Positions 61,201 to 64,000 of a DNA stretch of 64,000 nucleotides are shown piece by piece. The notes beneath the pieces were generated by a model. The model saw only the letters and a list, made by a program, of their open reading frames with translations. It had not been told where the DNA came from and made no database searches. The position numbers and the translations under genes were made by a program. Position 1 is the first letter of the stretch, and each line of letters starts with the position of its first letter. The stretch is from Symbiodinium natans (lineage: Eukaryota; Sar; Dinophyceae; Suessiales; Symbiodiniaceae), in assembly GCA_905221605.1 (NCBI GenBank), contig CAJNDS010002413.1:62001-126000 (forward strand). Direction: 5' to 3'.

Positions 61201-61908
61201 ATTTTTAGGATTTACGAGCTGTAGTATTTAGGGTTTAGGGTCTCGGGTCTAGGGTTTAGGGTAGGGTTGATAGGGTGTATGTGTGGGGCAGCAGGTCCTT
61301 AGAGGGCTTACAGCGCATGCAGCGTTTAGGGCTTGGATGGGCCAATCGCAACACTCCACAGCTGTCGCACTCAAGTGCCGAGGACGGTCCCGCGATGGTG
61401 CAGGGCTCTAACCCTAAACCCTAAACACATAAACACCTAAACACCTAAACCCTAAACCCTAAACCCTCGACTTGGAGGTAAGGGTTTACATGCGTGTCTG
61501 CGCCGGGATCAACCCCATACCCCGAACCTGGGGCAAAGCCGTCTTTCTGCTCCCCGATGCTAGATCGAACCCCGCACGCTAGACCCTAGATCCTCGACCT
61601 TAAGCCCTACCCTGACCTCCATGTGCGTACAAAGAAAATGGGACATCCCTCTGAGTAACAGTAGCAAATGCAACTCAGAAGTACGTACAGCTAGAGCCCC
61701 ATGGTACGCATGTAGTGTTGCATGAGGGTTGTTAGCTGGACGGGGTTTAGGGTCTAGGGTCTAGGTTTAGGGTCAAGGGTTTAGGGTTTCGGGTTTAGGA
61801 GTTTGGAGTTTAGGGTTGCGGGTTTATAGTTTAGAGTTTGGGGTTTTGAGGGCCTCCTGCCCACTGTCGGAGGTCGCGGCCACAGCCGCGCGAAGGGAGC
61901 GGCGCCTC
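29754..61908 (-). CDS. 25-exon FAD-dependent monooxygenase, kynurenine 3-monooxygenase-like
   Basis: An NAD(P)H/FAD aromatic hydroxylase of the kynurenine 3-monooxygenase type. Exons, 5' to 3': 61908-61857, 60981-60913, 60129-60081, 59689-59615, 58996-58947, 55774-55721, 54228-54172, 53478-53415, 52959-52906, 50373-50318, 49345-49295, 48637-48537, 47681-47604, 45842-45818, 43916-43851, 42863-42839, 39263-39218, 38819-38740, 38419-38363, 37288-37233, 36502-36446, 35341-35285, 31439-31383, 30617-30537, 29792-29754. Conserved pieces occur in the right order: VVVGAGPAGLAAALMLAQRG (FAD Rossmann), GFMYLIDGRGQK, LLVAADGYRSDVR (DG motif), IGDALHSLPPDIGQ joined to GVNSALQDVTVLA (GD motif), AYQDTRMPD joined to VRALIDIVQVAAPFQ. 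A hydrophobic C-terminal stretch (TLALGGTALAAG) may anchor it in a membrane, as in mitochondrial KMO. 484 codons fits the family. Donors are 13 GT, 8 GA and 3 GC; all acceptors are AG. Motif order is the independent evidence, since sites were picked to keep frame. Exon 1 (SLRAAVAATSDSGQ) is the least sure. The start codon was not found; a candidate ATG lies at 63,301. Confidence 0.85.
30224..30364. mobile_element. MITE-like hairpin element, family B, copy a
   Basis: 141 bp with terminal inverted repeats CTTGGAGGTTTATGGCACTT and its imperfect complement, flanked by TA on both sides. Internal AAGTACAGTTATAATTGG is shared with other copies. TA target sites suggest a Tc1/mariner-type transposase in trans. 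Confidence 0.75.
30367..30530. repeat. CCCTAAA/CCCTGAA array
   Basis: Mixed CCCTAAA and CCCTGAA units directly after the family B element, ending at monooxygenase exon 24. Confidence 0.85.
30537..30617 (-). CDS. Monooxygenase exon 24: basic and hydrophobic C-terminal segment
   Basis: 81 bp encoding IWRRGRRGTRRATLALGG and TALAAGPAA. It follows exon 23 (FFDLPLFLLIQQSELSYCE) in phase. The Arg-rich block before a hydrophobic stretch resembles a tail anchor. Donor GTTAGGG merges into a telomere-like array. Confidence 0.8.
31705..32166 (-). CDS. Small ADP-ribosyltransferase-fold-like protein, nested gene
   Basis: Open frame of 153 codons; the likely start is the second Met at 32,151 (MPVLYHASDS). 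VLYHAS, a nearby SSIESSGLQPN and TYVYATFTE resemble the H-Y-type start of compact ADP-ribosyltransferase-fold proteins such as RNA 2'-phosphotransferases. GSFKEVCVDAVASDQ fits the end of that fold. Directly after DQ lies GTGAGC, a good intron donor, so the rest may be intronic. Alternatively the frame continues to a CxxC...CxxC pair (C119, C122, C135, C138) like a zinc ribbon. It sits on the same strand inside monooxygenase intron 22. The family call is tentative. Confidence 0.4.
   Translation of the reverse strand: MLFSTMPVLYHASDSQNRSSIESSGLQPNPGRLGTYVYATFTEGQAQKIAEHFHKRTGLPHDVWKFEVPDSEVRKVEEHPAWAGMGSFKEVCVDAVASDQVSRVNGVRPSVGTLWFRDCLKCRKEVLVPWHRVHCDECQGVRHSRGPGGLRFR
32222..32335. mobile_element. 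MITE-like hairpin element, family C
   Basis: 114 bp with arms beginning ACTTGGGATGTTC and ending GAACATCCCAAGT, each continuing as CCCTTATACTAACAGT or its near complement. Flanked by AATG on both sides (4-bp target duplication). The centre holds a C14 tract. It lies about 55 bp upstream of the nested small ORF. A half copy is at 33,035-33,064. Confidence 0.7.
32422..32561. mobile_element. MITE-like hairpin element, family B, copy b
   Basis: 140 bp, ends CTTGGAGGTTCATGGTACTT and complement, TA on both flanks. Closely similar to copy a in length and interior. Confidence 0.75.
32590..33845. other. Arrays and unassigned unique sequence in monooxygenase intron 22
   Basis: Perfect TTTAGGG array at 32,840-32,890, a poly-G run near 32,770, a half copy of family C at 33,035-33,064, and unique sequence 33,540-33,845 with no supported gene. 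Confidence 0.5.
33850..34410. repeat. 74-bp minisatellite, seven copies, each with a palindrome
   Basis: GCAGCTCCAGAGCTGC (a 7-bp-stem palindrome) recurs at 33,901, 33,975, 34,051, 34,122 (mutated flank), 34,196, 34,270 and 34,344. The units share AACTGCTGCTTCAGGCCTG and CAGAGAAGCAGGTG. Apparent ORFs across it are repeat artefacts. Confidence 0.9.
34420..34860. repeat. Direct repeats, about 100 bp and 44 bp
   Basis: GAATCCCTGAAGCTTAAGAC through GGAAACCGCCAGAG occurs at 34,427-34,480 and 34,768-34,830. CGCCGGGGCTCGAAAACAAG occurs at 34,521 and 34,564. No gene seen. Confidence 0.8.
35126..35236. repeat. Perfect TTTAGGG array
   Basis: About fifteen units, immediately downstream of monooxygenase exon 22 on the gene strand. 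A second array of about fourteen units occupies 35,360-35,455. Confidence 0.95.
35963..36060. mobile_element. MITE-like hairpin element, family E, copy 1
   Basis: 98 bp, left end GGTAGACCAGTA, right end CACTGGGCTAG, imperfect inverted repeats. A full copy lies at 60,550-60,633 and a right half at 45,622-45,667 (GGGTAGCACTGGGCTACCC). Confidence 0.55.
36230..36353. mobile_element. Family B element, 5'-truncated with internal duplication
   Basis: Retains the right end CCATGAACCTCCGAG. TTATAAGTACAGTTACAATTGG is present twice in tandem. Confidence 0.6.
36558..36890. repeat. TTTAGGG arrays
   Basis: About eleven perfect units at 36,558-36,640 and about sixteen at 36,775-36,890, separated by a degenerate stretch. 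Confidence 0.95.
36891..39210. other. Monooxygenase introns 17-20: arrays and degenerate repeats
   Basis: Contains CCCTAAA-type runs near 37,040-37,150, 37,660-37,790, 38,260-38,330 and 39,120-39,190. The stretch 37,925-38,160 has opposing open frames and near-repeats (CGCAAGCACG, GCATGGTTTTTC), but the minus frame HLLVRGFLHEE does not fit the exon order. Confidence 0.5.
38740..38819 (-). CDS. Monooxygenase exon 18: GD motif
   Basis: 80 bp encoding LPDDGAQSAAVLIGDALHS and LPPDIGQ. GDAxHxxPPxxGQG is the FAD-ribityl-binding signature. It joins through a GA-AG intron to exon 19 (38,419-38,363), GVNSALQDVTVLASCLDAA, restoring the continuous GQGVNSALQDV motif. This is the strongest single splice junction in the model. 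Confidence 0.9.
39400..40189. other. Monooxygenase intron 16: G/T-rich telomere-derived sequence
   Basis: GGGGTTT, GGGTTTA and GGGCTTA variants without clean arrays, then C-rich tracts at 39,940-40,085 and a short (TA)n at 40,155. No gene seen. Confidence 0.5.
40190..40690. mobile_element. Foldback element, copy 1 (right arm truncated)
   Basis: Begins CAATGGACCAACCGCGAAAT. It has a TTTTTGCAC-rich arm and a hairpin of CCAAAAATCC decamers (40,482-40,547) facing GGATTTTTGG decamers (40,574-40,650). Between them is a 26-bp spacer (GTTCTCCGGACAATCTCCC...). Long apparent ORFs rich in Phe/Leu/Trp/Gly or Lys/Asn are decamer artefacts. Confidence 0.7.
41319..42447. mobile_element. Large foldback element with nested hairpin
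   Basis: Ends CAATGGACCAACC and GGTTGGTCCATTG. From the centre at about 41,991, mirrored blocks run outward on both sides: GGATTTTTGG decamers, then a GCACAATATGTTTTTGCAAA block (41,825 and complement at 42,148), then GCACTTTTT-type repeats. The left arm is longer by about 215 bp because a second decamer hairpin (41,345-41,560) is inserted in it. No real coding sequence. It lies in monooxygenase intron 16. Confidence 0.75.
42839..42863 (-). CDS. Monooxygenase exon 16: 25-bp microexon
   Basis: Encodes ELARFAQN plus one base; the split Arg codon completes in exon 17 (GGRFPKPQYCRSAMW). Acceptor CGCAGAG, donor GTGCTTGG. This corresponds to the segment before the GD motif in KMO-like proteins. 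Confidence 0.7.
42864..43690. other. Monooxygenase intron 15, unassigned unique sequence
   Basis: Unique mixed-composition DNA at 43,100-43,690 with overlapping short ORFs on both strands. None shows a motif or splice pattern I can support. Confidence 0.4.
43760..44090. repeat. Telomere-like arrays around monooxygenase exon 15
   Basis: CCCTAAA at 43,770-43,806 and TTTAGGG, with GTTTAAG and GTTTGGG variants, at 43,930-44,075 flank the exon EYAAEQWPHFPLEDLVSEED (43,916-43,851). Confidence 0.85.
44281..44706 (+). CDS. Hypothetical ORF in monooxygenase intron 14
   Basis: 142 codons including the stop, from ATG, opposite to the host gene. Contains WARWQNMLLQNVPWLFSCAY and a Cys-containing middle, with no recognised domain. 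It is one of the few long unique stretches (44.1-45.45 kb) in the window, so it may be a nested gene, an exon, or an inserted fragment. Composition is mixed and no regulatory signals are visible. Confidence 0.3.
   Translation: MFSGGTSVAGAFDDTCSRAETEGHGALHEGTWARWQNMLLQNVPWLFSCAYAPLNVQWATCWIAEVHGNQYLALWLRGLCPPRALDFSRSCSDAICGVRFVVCTSRECYESSCHDISGYVIKCFKVSPKSYSPSAFRRLLK
45458..45755. repeat. Long CCCTAAA array, family E half copy, second array
   Basis: About seventeen near-perfect units at 45,458-45,580, a right-half family E element (45,622-45,667), then another array to 45,755. Confidence 0.9.
46312..46523. mobile_element. Family B element interrupted by a telomere-like array
   Basis: Right end CCATGAACCTCCAAG. 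A CCCTAAA array (46,446-46,484) splits it, and CTACTTATAAC is present on both sides of the array (46,427 and 46,483), as if duplicated on insertion. Confidence 0.6.
46571..46681. mobile_element. MITE-like hairpin element, family A, copy 2
   Basis: AACTACTATTTGCTGAAGAA at the left and GAGTTCTTAAGCAATGATTAG at the right; 111 bp, AT-rich centre. Confidence 0.65.
47032..47202. repeat. Two direct repeats of about 63 bp
   Basis: GACTTTTTGT, AAGGACGATA and TTTGAAGGC recur in order at 47,032-47,094 and 47,140-47,202 within otherwise unique sequence (46,700-47,560) that has no supported gene. Confidence 0.7.
47825..47920. mobile_element. MITE-like hairpin element, family A, copy 3
   Basis: Well-preserved right end GGCTCTTAAGCAAATAGTAG; left end degraded (AACTACTCCTAAATAAAAG). 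Confidence 0.55.
48537..48637 (-). CDS. Monooxygenase exon 12 (longest)
   Basis: 101 bp encoding DFSSDGFYAVRGVSARKAKQ and KLGLIPVRKEFGT. Acceptor TTGACTGCAG, GA donor (GACCAG). Next exon (47,681-47,604) continues VSEAHRAISEVVWEAD in phase. Confidence 0.75.
49028..49131. mobile_element. MITE-like hairpin element, family G
   Basis: Inverted arms of about 45 bp: CGGGTCCCCAAACCCAAGGG and onward to GGTCCAAAGTA, facing TACCTTGGACC and onward to CTTGGGTTTTTGGGGACCC. Lies in monooxygenase intron 11. Confidence 0.55.
49346..50317. other. Monooxygenase intron 10
   Basis: Degenerate telomere-like words, a poly-G run, and unique sequence 49,770-50,000 with opposing short ORFs. No supported gene. Confidence 0.45.
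50318..50373 (-). CDS. Monooxygenase exon 10: DG motif
   Basis: 56 bp encoding SLLVAADGYRSDVRDKPP. The aDG(xR)S pattern is the DG fingerprint that contacts FAD and NAD(P)H in class A hydroxylases. It joins in phase to exon 9, which ends TFDGDEF. Confidence 0.8.
50374..52905. other. Monooxygenase intron 9 with exon-like islands
   Basis: Long telomere-derived stretches (50,390-50,630; 51,353-51,430; 51,740-52,160; 52,970-53,140 beyond). Island 50,634-50,730 minus (KLTLPKAWGSFQNLNLRLED) and island 51,114-51,350 plus (FLHSERWDELQLQGAAQRFC) are protein-like but are not needed for the monooxygenase frame. They may be fragments of other genes. Confidence 0.4.
53025..53140. repeat. TTTAGGG array
   Basis: About sixteen units with one 6-bp variant, in monooxygenase intron 8; further arrays at 53,320-53,395 and 53,485-53,600. 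Confidence 0.9.
54525..54683 (-). CDS. Exon-like island of unknown gene
   Basis: Minus strand reads GEILAASAWNQEVDDIFLAA, then CAKPRDGFGKDCVAALKD and VEFLHPTSS, before a stop at 54,525. A GTGAGC donor overlaps the end and CAACCAG precedes the block. It is clearly protein-like, but its phase does not fit between monooxygenase exons 6 and 7, so it is probably a nested fragment or another gene's exon. Confidence 0.4.
54900..55720. repeat. Degenerate and perfect CCCTAAA repeats
   Basis: A long run of CCTAAACCC-derived words with many variants (54,920-55,580), becoming regular at 55,590-55,715. Confidence 0.85.
55920..56075. repeat. Poly-C tract with CTA interruptions
   Basis: C-runs of 7-20 separated by CTA or CTAA, probably collapsed or expanded from CCCTAA-type repeats. 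Confidence 0.85.
56076..57622. repeat. GC-rich intronic block with 170-bp direct repeats
   Basis: 56,742-56,905 and 57,430-57,595 are about 95 % alike (ATCATCGAGGCTTCGTTTCT ... TTTCGGGCGGCAGGATTTCG ... CATAACATGGCACTCGACAT), both running into a CG dinucleotide tract. CAGCTGACTTTAAAGGGC-like words occur at 56,960, 57,045 and 57,372, and CCATGGACCCATGGCTCCTG at 56,922 and 56,983. Many opposing ORFs arise from composition; none is supported. Confidence 0.7.
57623..58241. repeat. Tandem 306-bp unit of small hairpins plus (GTT)n
   Basis: Two copies (57,630 and 57,936) of a block with AACACCTCCACGGTGTT and ACACTTCCACAGTGT hairpins, each ending in a (GTT)n tract (57,855-57,936; 58,161-58,241). Poly-Val, poly-Gln or poly-Leu ORFs here are artefacts. 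Confidence 0.85.
58310..58590. repeat. TTTAGGG array with TTCAGGG and TTTTAGGG variants
   Basis: About 280 bp, the longest continuous telomere-derived block in the window, but heavily mutated. Confidence 0.9.
59392..59544. mobile_element. MITE-like hairpin element, family H, with telomere repeats in its loop
   Basis: Arms TAGTAGGGAATGCGGGAATG and CATTCCCTCATTCCCTACTA. The loop holds three CCCTAAA units and a (TA)n tract. Confidence 0.6.
59615..59689 (-). CDS. Monooxygenase exon 4: substrate-side N-terminal region
   Basis: 75 bp encoding KGFMYLIDGRGQKCLQQL and then RLGLQE. It corresponds to the 'NLALSxRG' stretch of KMO. GA donor (GAGACT), acceptor CGCCAG. Confidence 0.8.
60284..60412. repeat. 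C-rich tract with A and T interruptions
   Basis: Nearly pure C for 130 bp (ACCCCCCC-type units), able in principle to form G-quadruplex or i-motif. The overlapping proline- and glycine-rich ORFs are artefacts. Confidence 0.9.
60550..60633. mobile_element. MITE-like hairpin element, family E, copy 2
   Basis: GGTATACCAGTACCCAT at the left and GGGTACCACTGGGCTACC at the right; 84 bp. Confidence 0.5.
60723..60915 (-). repeat. Exon 2 donor region triplicated between telomere-like arrays
   Basis: GGTCAAGGCGC with CTTCCCTT or CTCCCTTACC (minus strand) occurs at the true donor (60,893-60,915) and again at 60,801-60,827 and 60,723-60,747. CCCTAAA arrays separate the copies. Confidence 0.75.
60913..60981 (-). 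CDS. Monooxygenase exon 2: FAD-binding Rossmann motif
   Basis: 69 bp, exactly 23 codons: AVVVGAGPAGLAAALMLAQR then GWR. GxGxxG with following hydrophobic residues is the dinucleotide-binding beta-alpha-beta of class A flavoprotein hydroxylases. Acceptor AACCTCCAG, donor GTCAAG. Confidence 0.9.
60986..61150. repeat. TTTAGGG array next to exon 2
   Basis: About fifteen perfect units, then variants. On the gene strand this is the end of intron 1, finishing AACCTCCAG. Confidence 0.95.
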
Positions 61909-63798
61909 CTGGGAACAGACGCCTCCAACAACCACTCAGTGGGCGTCAGTGGGCCCAATACCCCTCAGCTAGGAAGGTTTAAGGTTTAGAGTTTAGGATA
62001 TAAGGATTAAACTTTTCAGGTACACCTGAAAACATACAAGGGCTTTGTCTTCTGAATTCATGCTCCTCAAGTGGTGGTGGGCTCTCTAGCCAGAGACTAC
62101 AAAGGCGAAGCTTGAAGTATTCAGAGGATCCCCCAACAACTTAGTTTGATACGCAAGACACCCAAATACCCCCTACCCCCCCTCCCTAAACTAGAACGTT
62201 GAACCCCACATAACCCCAAGACCCCTAAGCCCCTAATCCCCCAAAACCTTAGACCCCCTAAACTCTACACTCCAAGCCCCTGAGGCCCTAAAAAGCTCCC
62301 AAAACCTTAAACCCTAAACCCCTCAACCCCAAACCCCCTAAGCCCCCTAAGCCCCCCGAAACCCTAAACCCCTAGCCCTAAACCCTAAACCCTAAACCCT
62401 AAACCCTAAACCCTAAACCCTAAACCCTAAACCCTAAACCCTAAACCCTAAACCCTAAACCCTAAACCCTAACCCCCCCCCCCCCCAAACAAAAAAGAAC
62501 CAAACAAAAAAGAAGGCTCTCCTCGCTTGCAGGCTGCGCCCTGCGACTGCCAAGGCCACGGCTCCGCCGGCTTGGAGGGGCCTCAGGCTTGGGTTAGGGT
62601 TTAGGGTTTAGGGTTTAGGGTTTAGGGTTTAGGGTTTAGGGTTTAGGGTTTAGGGTTTAGGGTTTAGGGTTTAGGGTTTAGGGTTTCGGGTTTAGGGTTT
62701 AGGGTCTAGGGTTTAGGGTTTAGGGTTTAGGGGTCTAGGGGGGTTTAGGGGGTTGGTAGGGTTTAGGGTTAAGGCTTTCGGGTTTTTAGGGGTTTAGGGA
62801 ACCCCACAGCCTGGGAAACCTGATGTTGGCTAGGGCTTGTGGTCGAGTTTGAGGGTTTCGGGTTAAGGAAGGGTTTAGGGTTTACGGTTTAGGAATGTGG
62901 TGCTCGAGGAATTACCGTCCTTTCTGTAGAGTTAAGGGTTTAGGTTTGACGTTTAGGAAGTTTAGGGTTTAGGGTTCAGGGTTTAGGGTTTAGGGTTTTA
63001 GGGAAGCTTAGGATTTAAGGTTCGGGCTTTCGGGGCCCCCACCTTTAACAAGAGAAACATGTGTACCATGCAGAGTGGAGCAGGAATGTGTAATTGAGCT
63101 GAGTCCCAAACCCGAGGCCCTAAACCAATCGACCCTGAACCCTCTAAACCCTACGGGCCCTGCAAACTCTAAGCCCTAAACCCTAACCCTAAACCCTTGA
63201 GATGAGTCCTAAACCCTAAACCCTAAACCCTAAACCCTAAACCCTAAACCCTAAACCCTAAACCCAAAGCCCCAAACCCGTGCATGCAAGCCTCGCCCCA
63301 TGACCCGCCAGACCCAAAGGCGCTCGCGGCCCTCGCGCGGCGCGAACCTGAGCGGTCGGCTCAAGGGGGTTGTAGGGAGCTTTGGGCTCTTCGGGAGTTT
63401 AGGGTTTAGGATTTTTAGGGCGTGGGGCTTAGGGCTTAGGGTTTACAGGGGCTGCATTAGGGCTCGTGCTTGGACTTTATGGTTCAAGGGATGTGGAGTT
63501 TAGGTCTTAAGGCTTAGGGTTTATGAAGTTTAGGGGGGGGGGGGGGGTTGGCAGTTCCCAGGCTTAGTAGAGTTTGTTGCGTGCCAGGCAAAGAGCATTT
63601 TTTCCGCGTATGTTCCTTGGGATGGACTGAAGATTTCGGGCTTGTGCGGCCGTTAGTGCTCAAGGGCTTCAGCCGTAGAGCAGAAGAGGCAACGTGGCCT
63701 CTCACGTAACAATGAAGCGCACGTAGCAGGAAAAAGAGTTGACCGATATGAGCAGATGGCACGCTCGGAGATTGTTTCGTCACCAGGCCATGTCAAGC
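61200..63798. other. Region upstream of the monooxygenase: arrays and GC-rich islands
   Basis: Arrays at 62,376-62,470 and 62,594-62,690 (about thirteen units each) and 63,200-63,264. GC-rich islands at 62,520-62,600 and 63,295-63,400 are open on both strands. The latter holds a minus ATG at 63,301 after CCGCTCAG that could start the monooxygenase (ATGGG joined to exon 1 gives MGRRRSLRAA). No other gene is supported. Confidence 0.45.
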
Positions 63799-63906
63799 AT
63801 AACTACTAGTTGCTGAAAAACCACCTAGAAACAAACATATTCTTTCTTAGGGCAATATAGGGATTATATTCTTGATTTTTGGGAGGTTCTTAAGCAAATC
63901 GTGGAG
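63799..63906. mobile_element. MITE-like hairpin element, family A, copy 4
   Basis: AACTACTAGTTGCTGAAAAA at the left and AGGTTCTTAAGCAAATCGTG at the right; 108 bp. Confidence 0.6.
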
Positions 63907-64000
63907 AATGTGCCTTAGTCCAAGATGACCATCGGCCAGACGAGATCCTATGAACCGATACAGTACTTCCCGCCCACCCTGACAAAGCTAACCCGAAATC

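Noticed and set aside
1-64000. Chromosome end or CRISPR-like array, given the many short regular repeats
   Set aside because: Arrays are at most about 280 bp, occur in both orientations throughout and lie between exons. They are interstitial telomere-type repeats, without unique equal-length spacers.
1-64000. tRNA or rRNA genes
   Set aside because: I scanned by eye for cloverleaf and conserved rRNA motifs and saw none; only the primer-site match to an anticodon loop was found.

Overview
The window reads as dinoflagellate nuclear DNA, most like Symbiodiniaceae or a relative. Four things point there: plant-type telomere repeats (TTTAGGG/CCCTAAA) scattered through the whole 64 kb in both orientations; a Ty1/copia polyprotein with domain insertions typical of dinoflagellate elements; RCC1-like repeat proteins with a ubiquitin-like N-terminus; and tiny exons whose introns begin with GT, GC or GA and end with AG. 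The species is not resolvable from sequence alone.

The main protein-coding content is not in long ORFs. Reading the short non-repetitive islands between the telomere-like arrays on the minus strand, I assembled a 25-exon gene for an FAD-dependent, kynurenine-3-monooxygenase-like hydroxylase. It runs from about 61.9 kb down to a stop at 29,754. Its exons are 25-101 bp and total about 484 codons; introns make up about 95 % of the locus and hold telomere-like arrays, hairpin (MITE-like) elements, large foldback repeats and one nested small gene (31.7-32.2 kb, ADP-ribosyltransferase-fold-like). A second, less certain minus-strand gene runs from 28,035 to 7,218 in nine exons (151 codons, signal-peptide-like start). 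Its introns contain two intronless RCC1-like ORFs (a duplicated 1.9-kb segment at 21-22.8 and 25.2-27.2 kb) and a complete copia retrotransposon (8,982-18,418).

Layout. 0-1.6 kb: 5'-truncated LINE-like fragment with an RNase H tail. 1.6-7.2 kb: telomere-like arrays with isolated exon-like islands, mostly minus strand. 7.2-28 kb: second gene, with the copia element and RCC1-like copies inside its introns. 28-29.7 kb: arrays and hairpin elements. 29.7-61.9 kb: the monooxygenase gene. 61.9-64 kb: arrays, possible 5' exon material and one hairpin element.

The copia element has 229-bp LTRs that look identical, a CCCTA target duplication and a half-tRNA-type primer site, but its coding region is broken into several frames. 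Between protease and integrase it carries a cytosine-methyltransferase-like block (HLFSG ... GGPPC), and between integrase and reverse transcriptase a 2-oxoglutarate/Fe(II) oxygenase-like block whose iron-binding motif HRDSHN resembles TET/JBP enzymes. This pairing, and the use of telomere repeats as intron material and splice sites, are the two observations I consider most worth following up. All exon boundaries were chosen by eye; RNA data would settle them.
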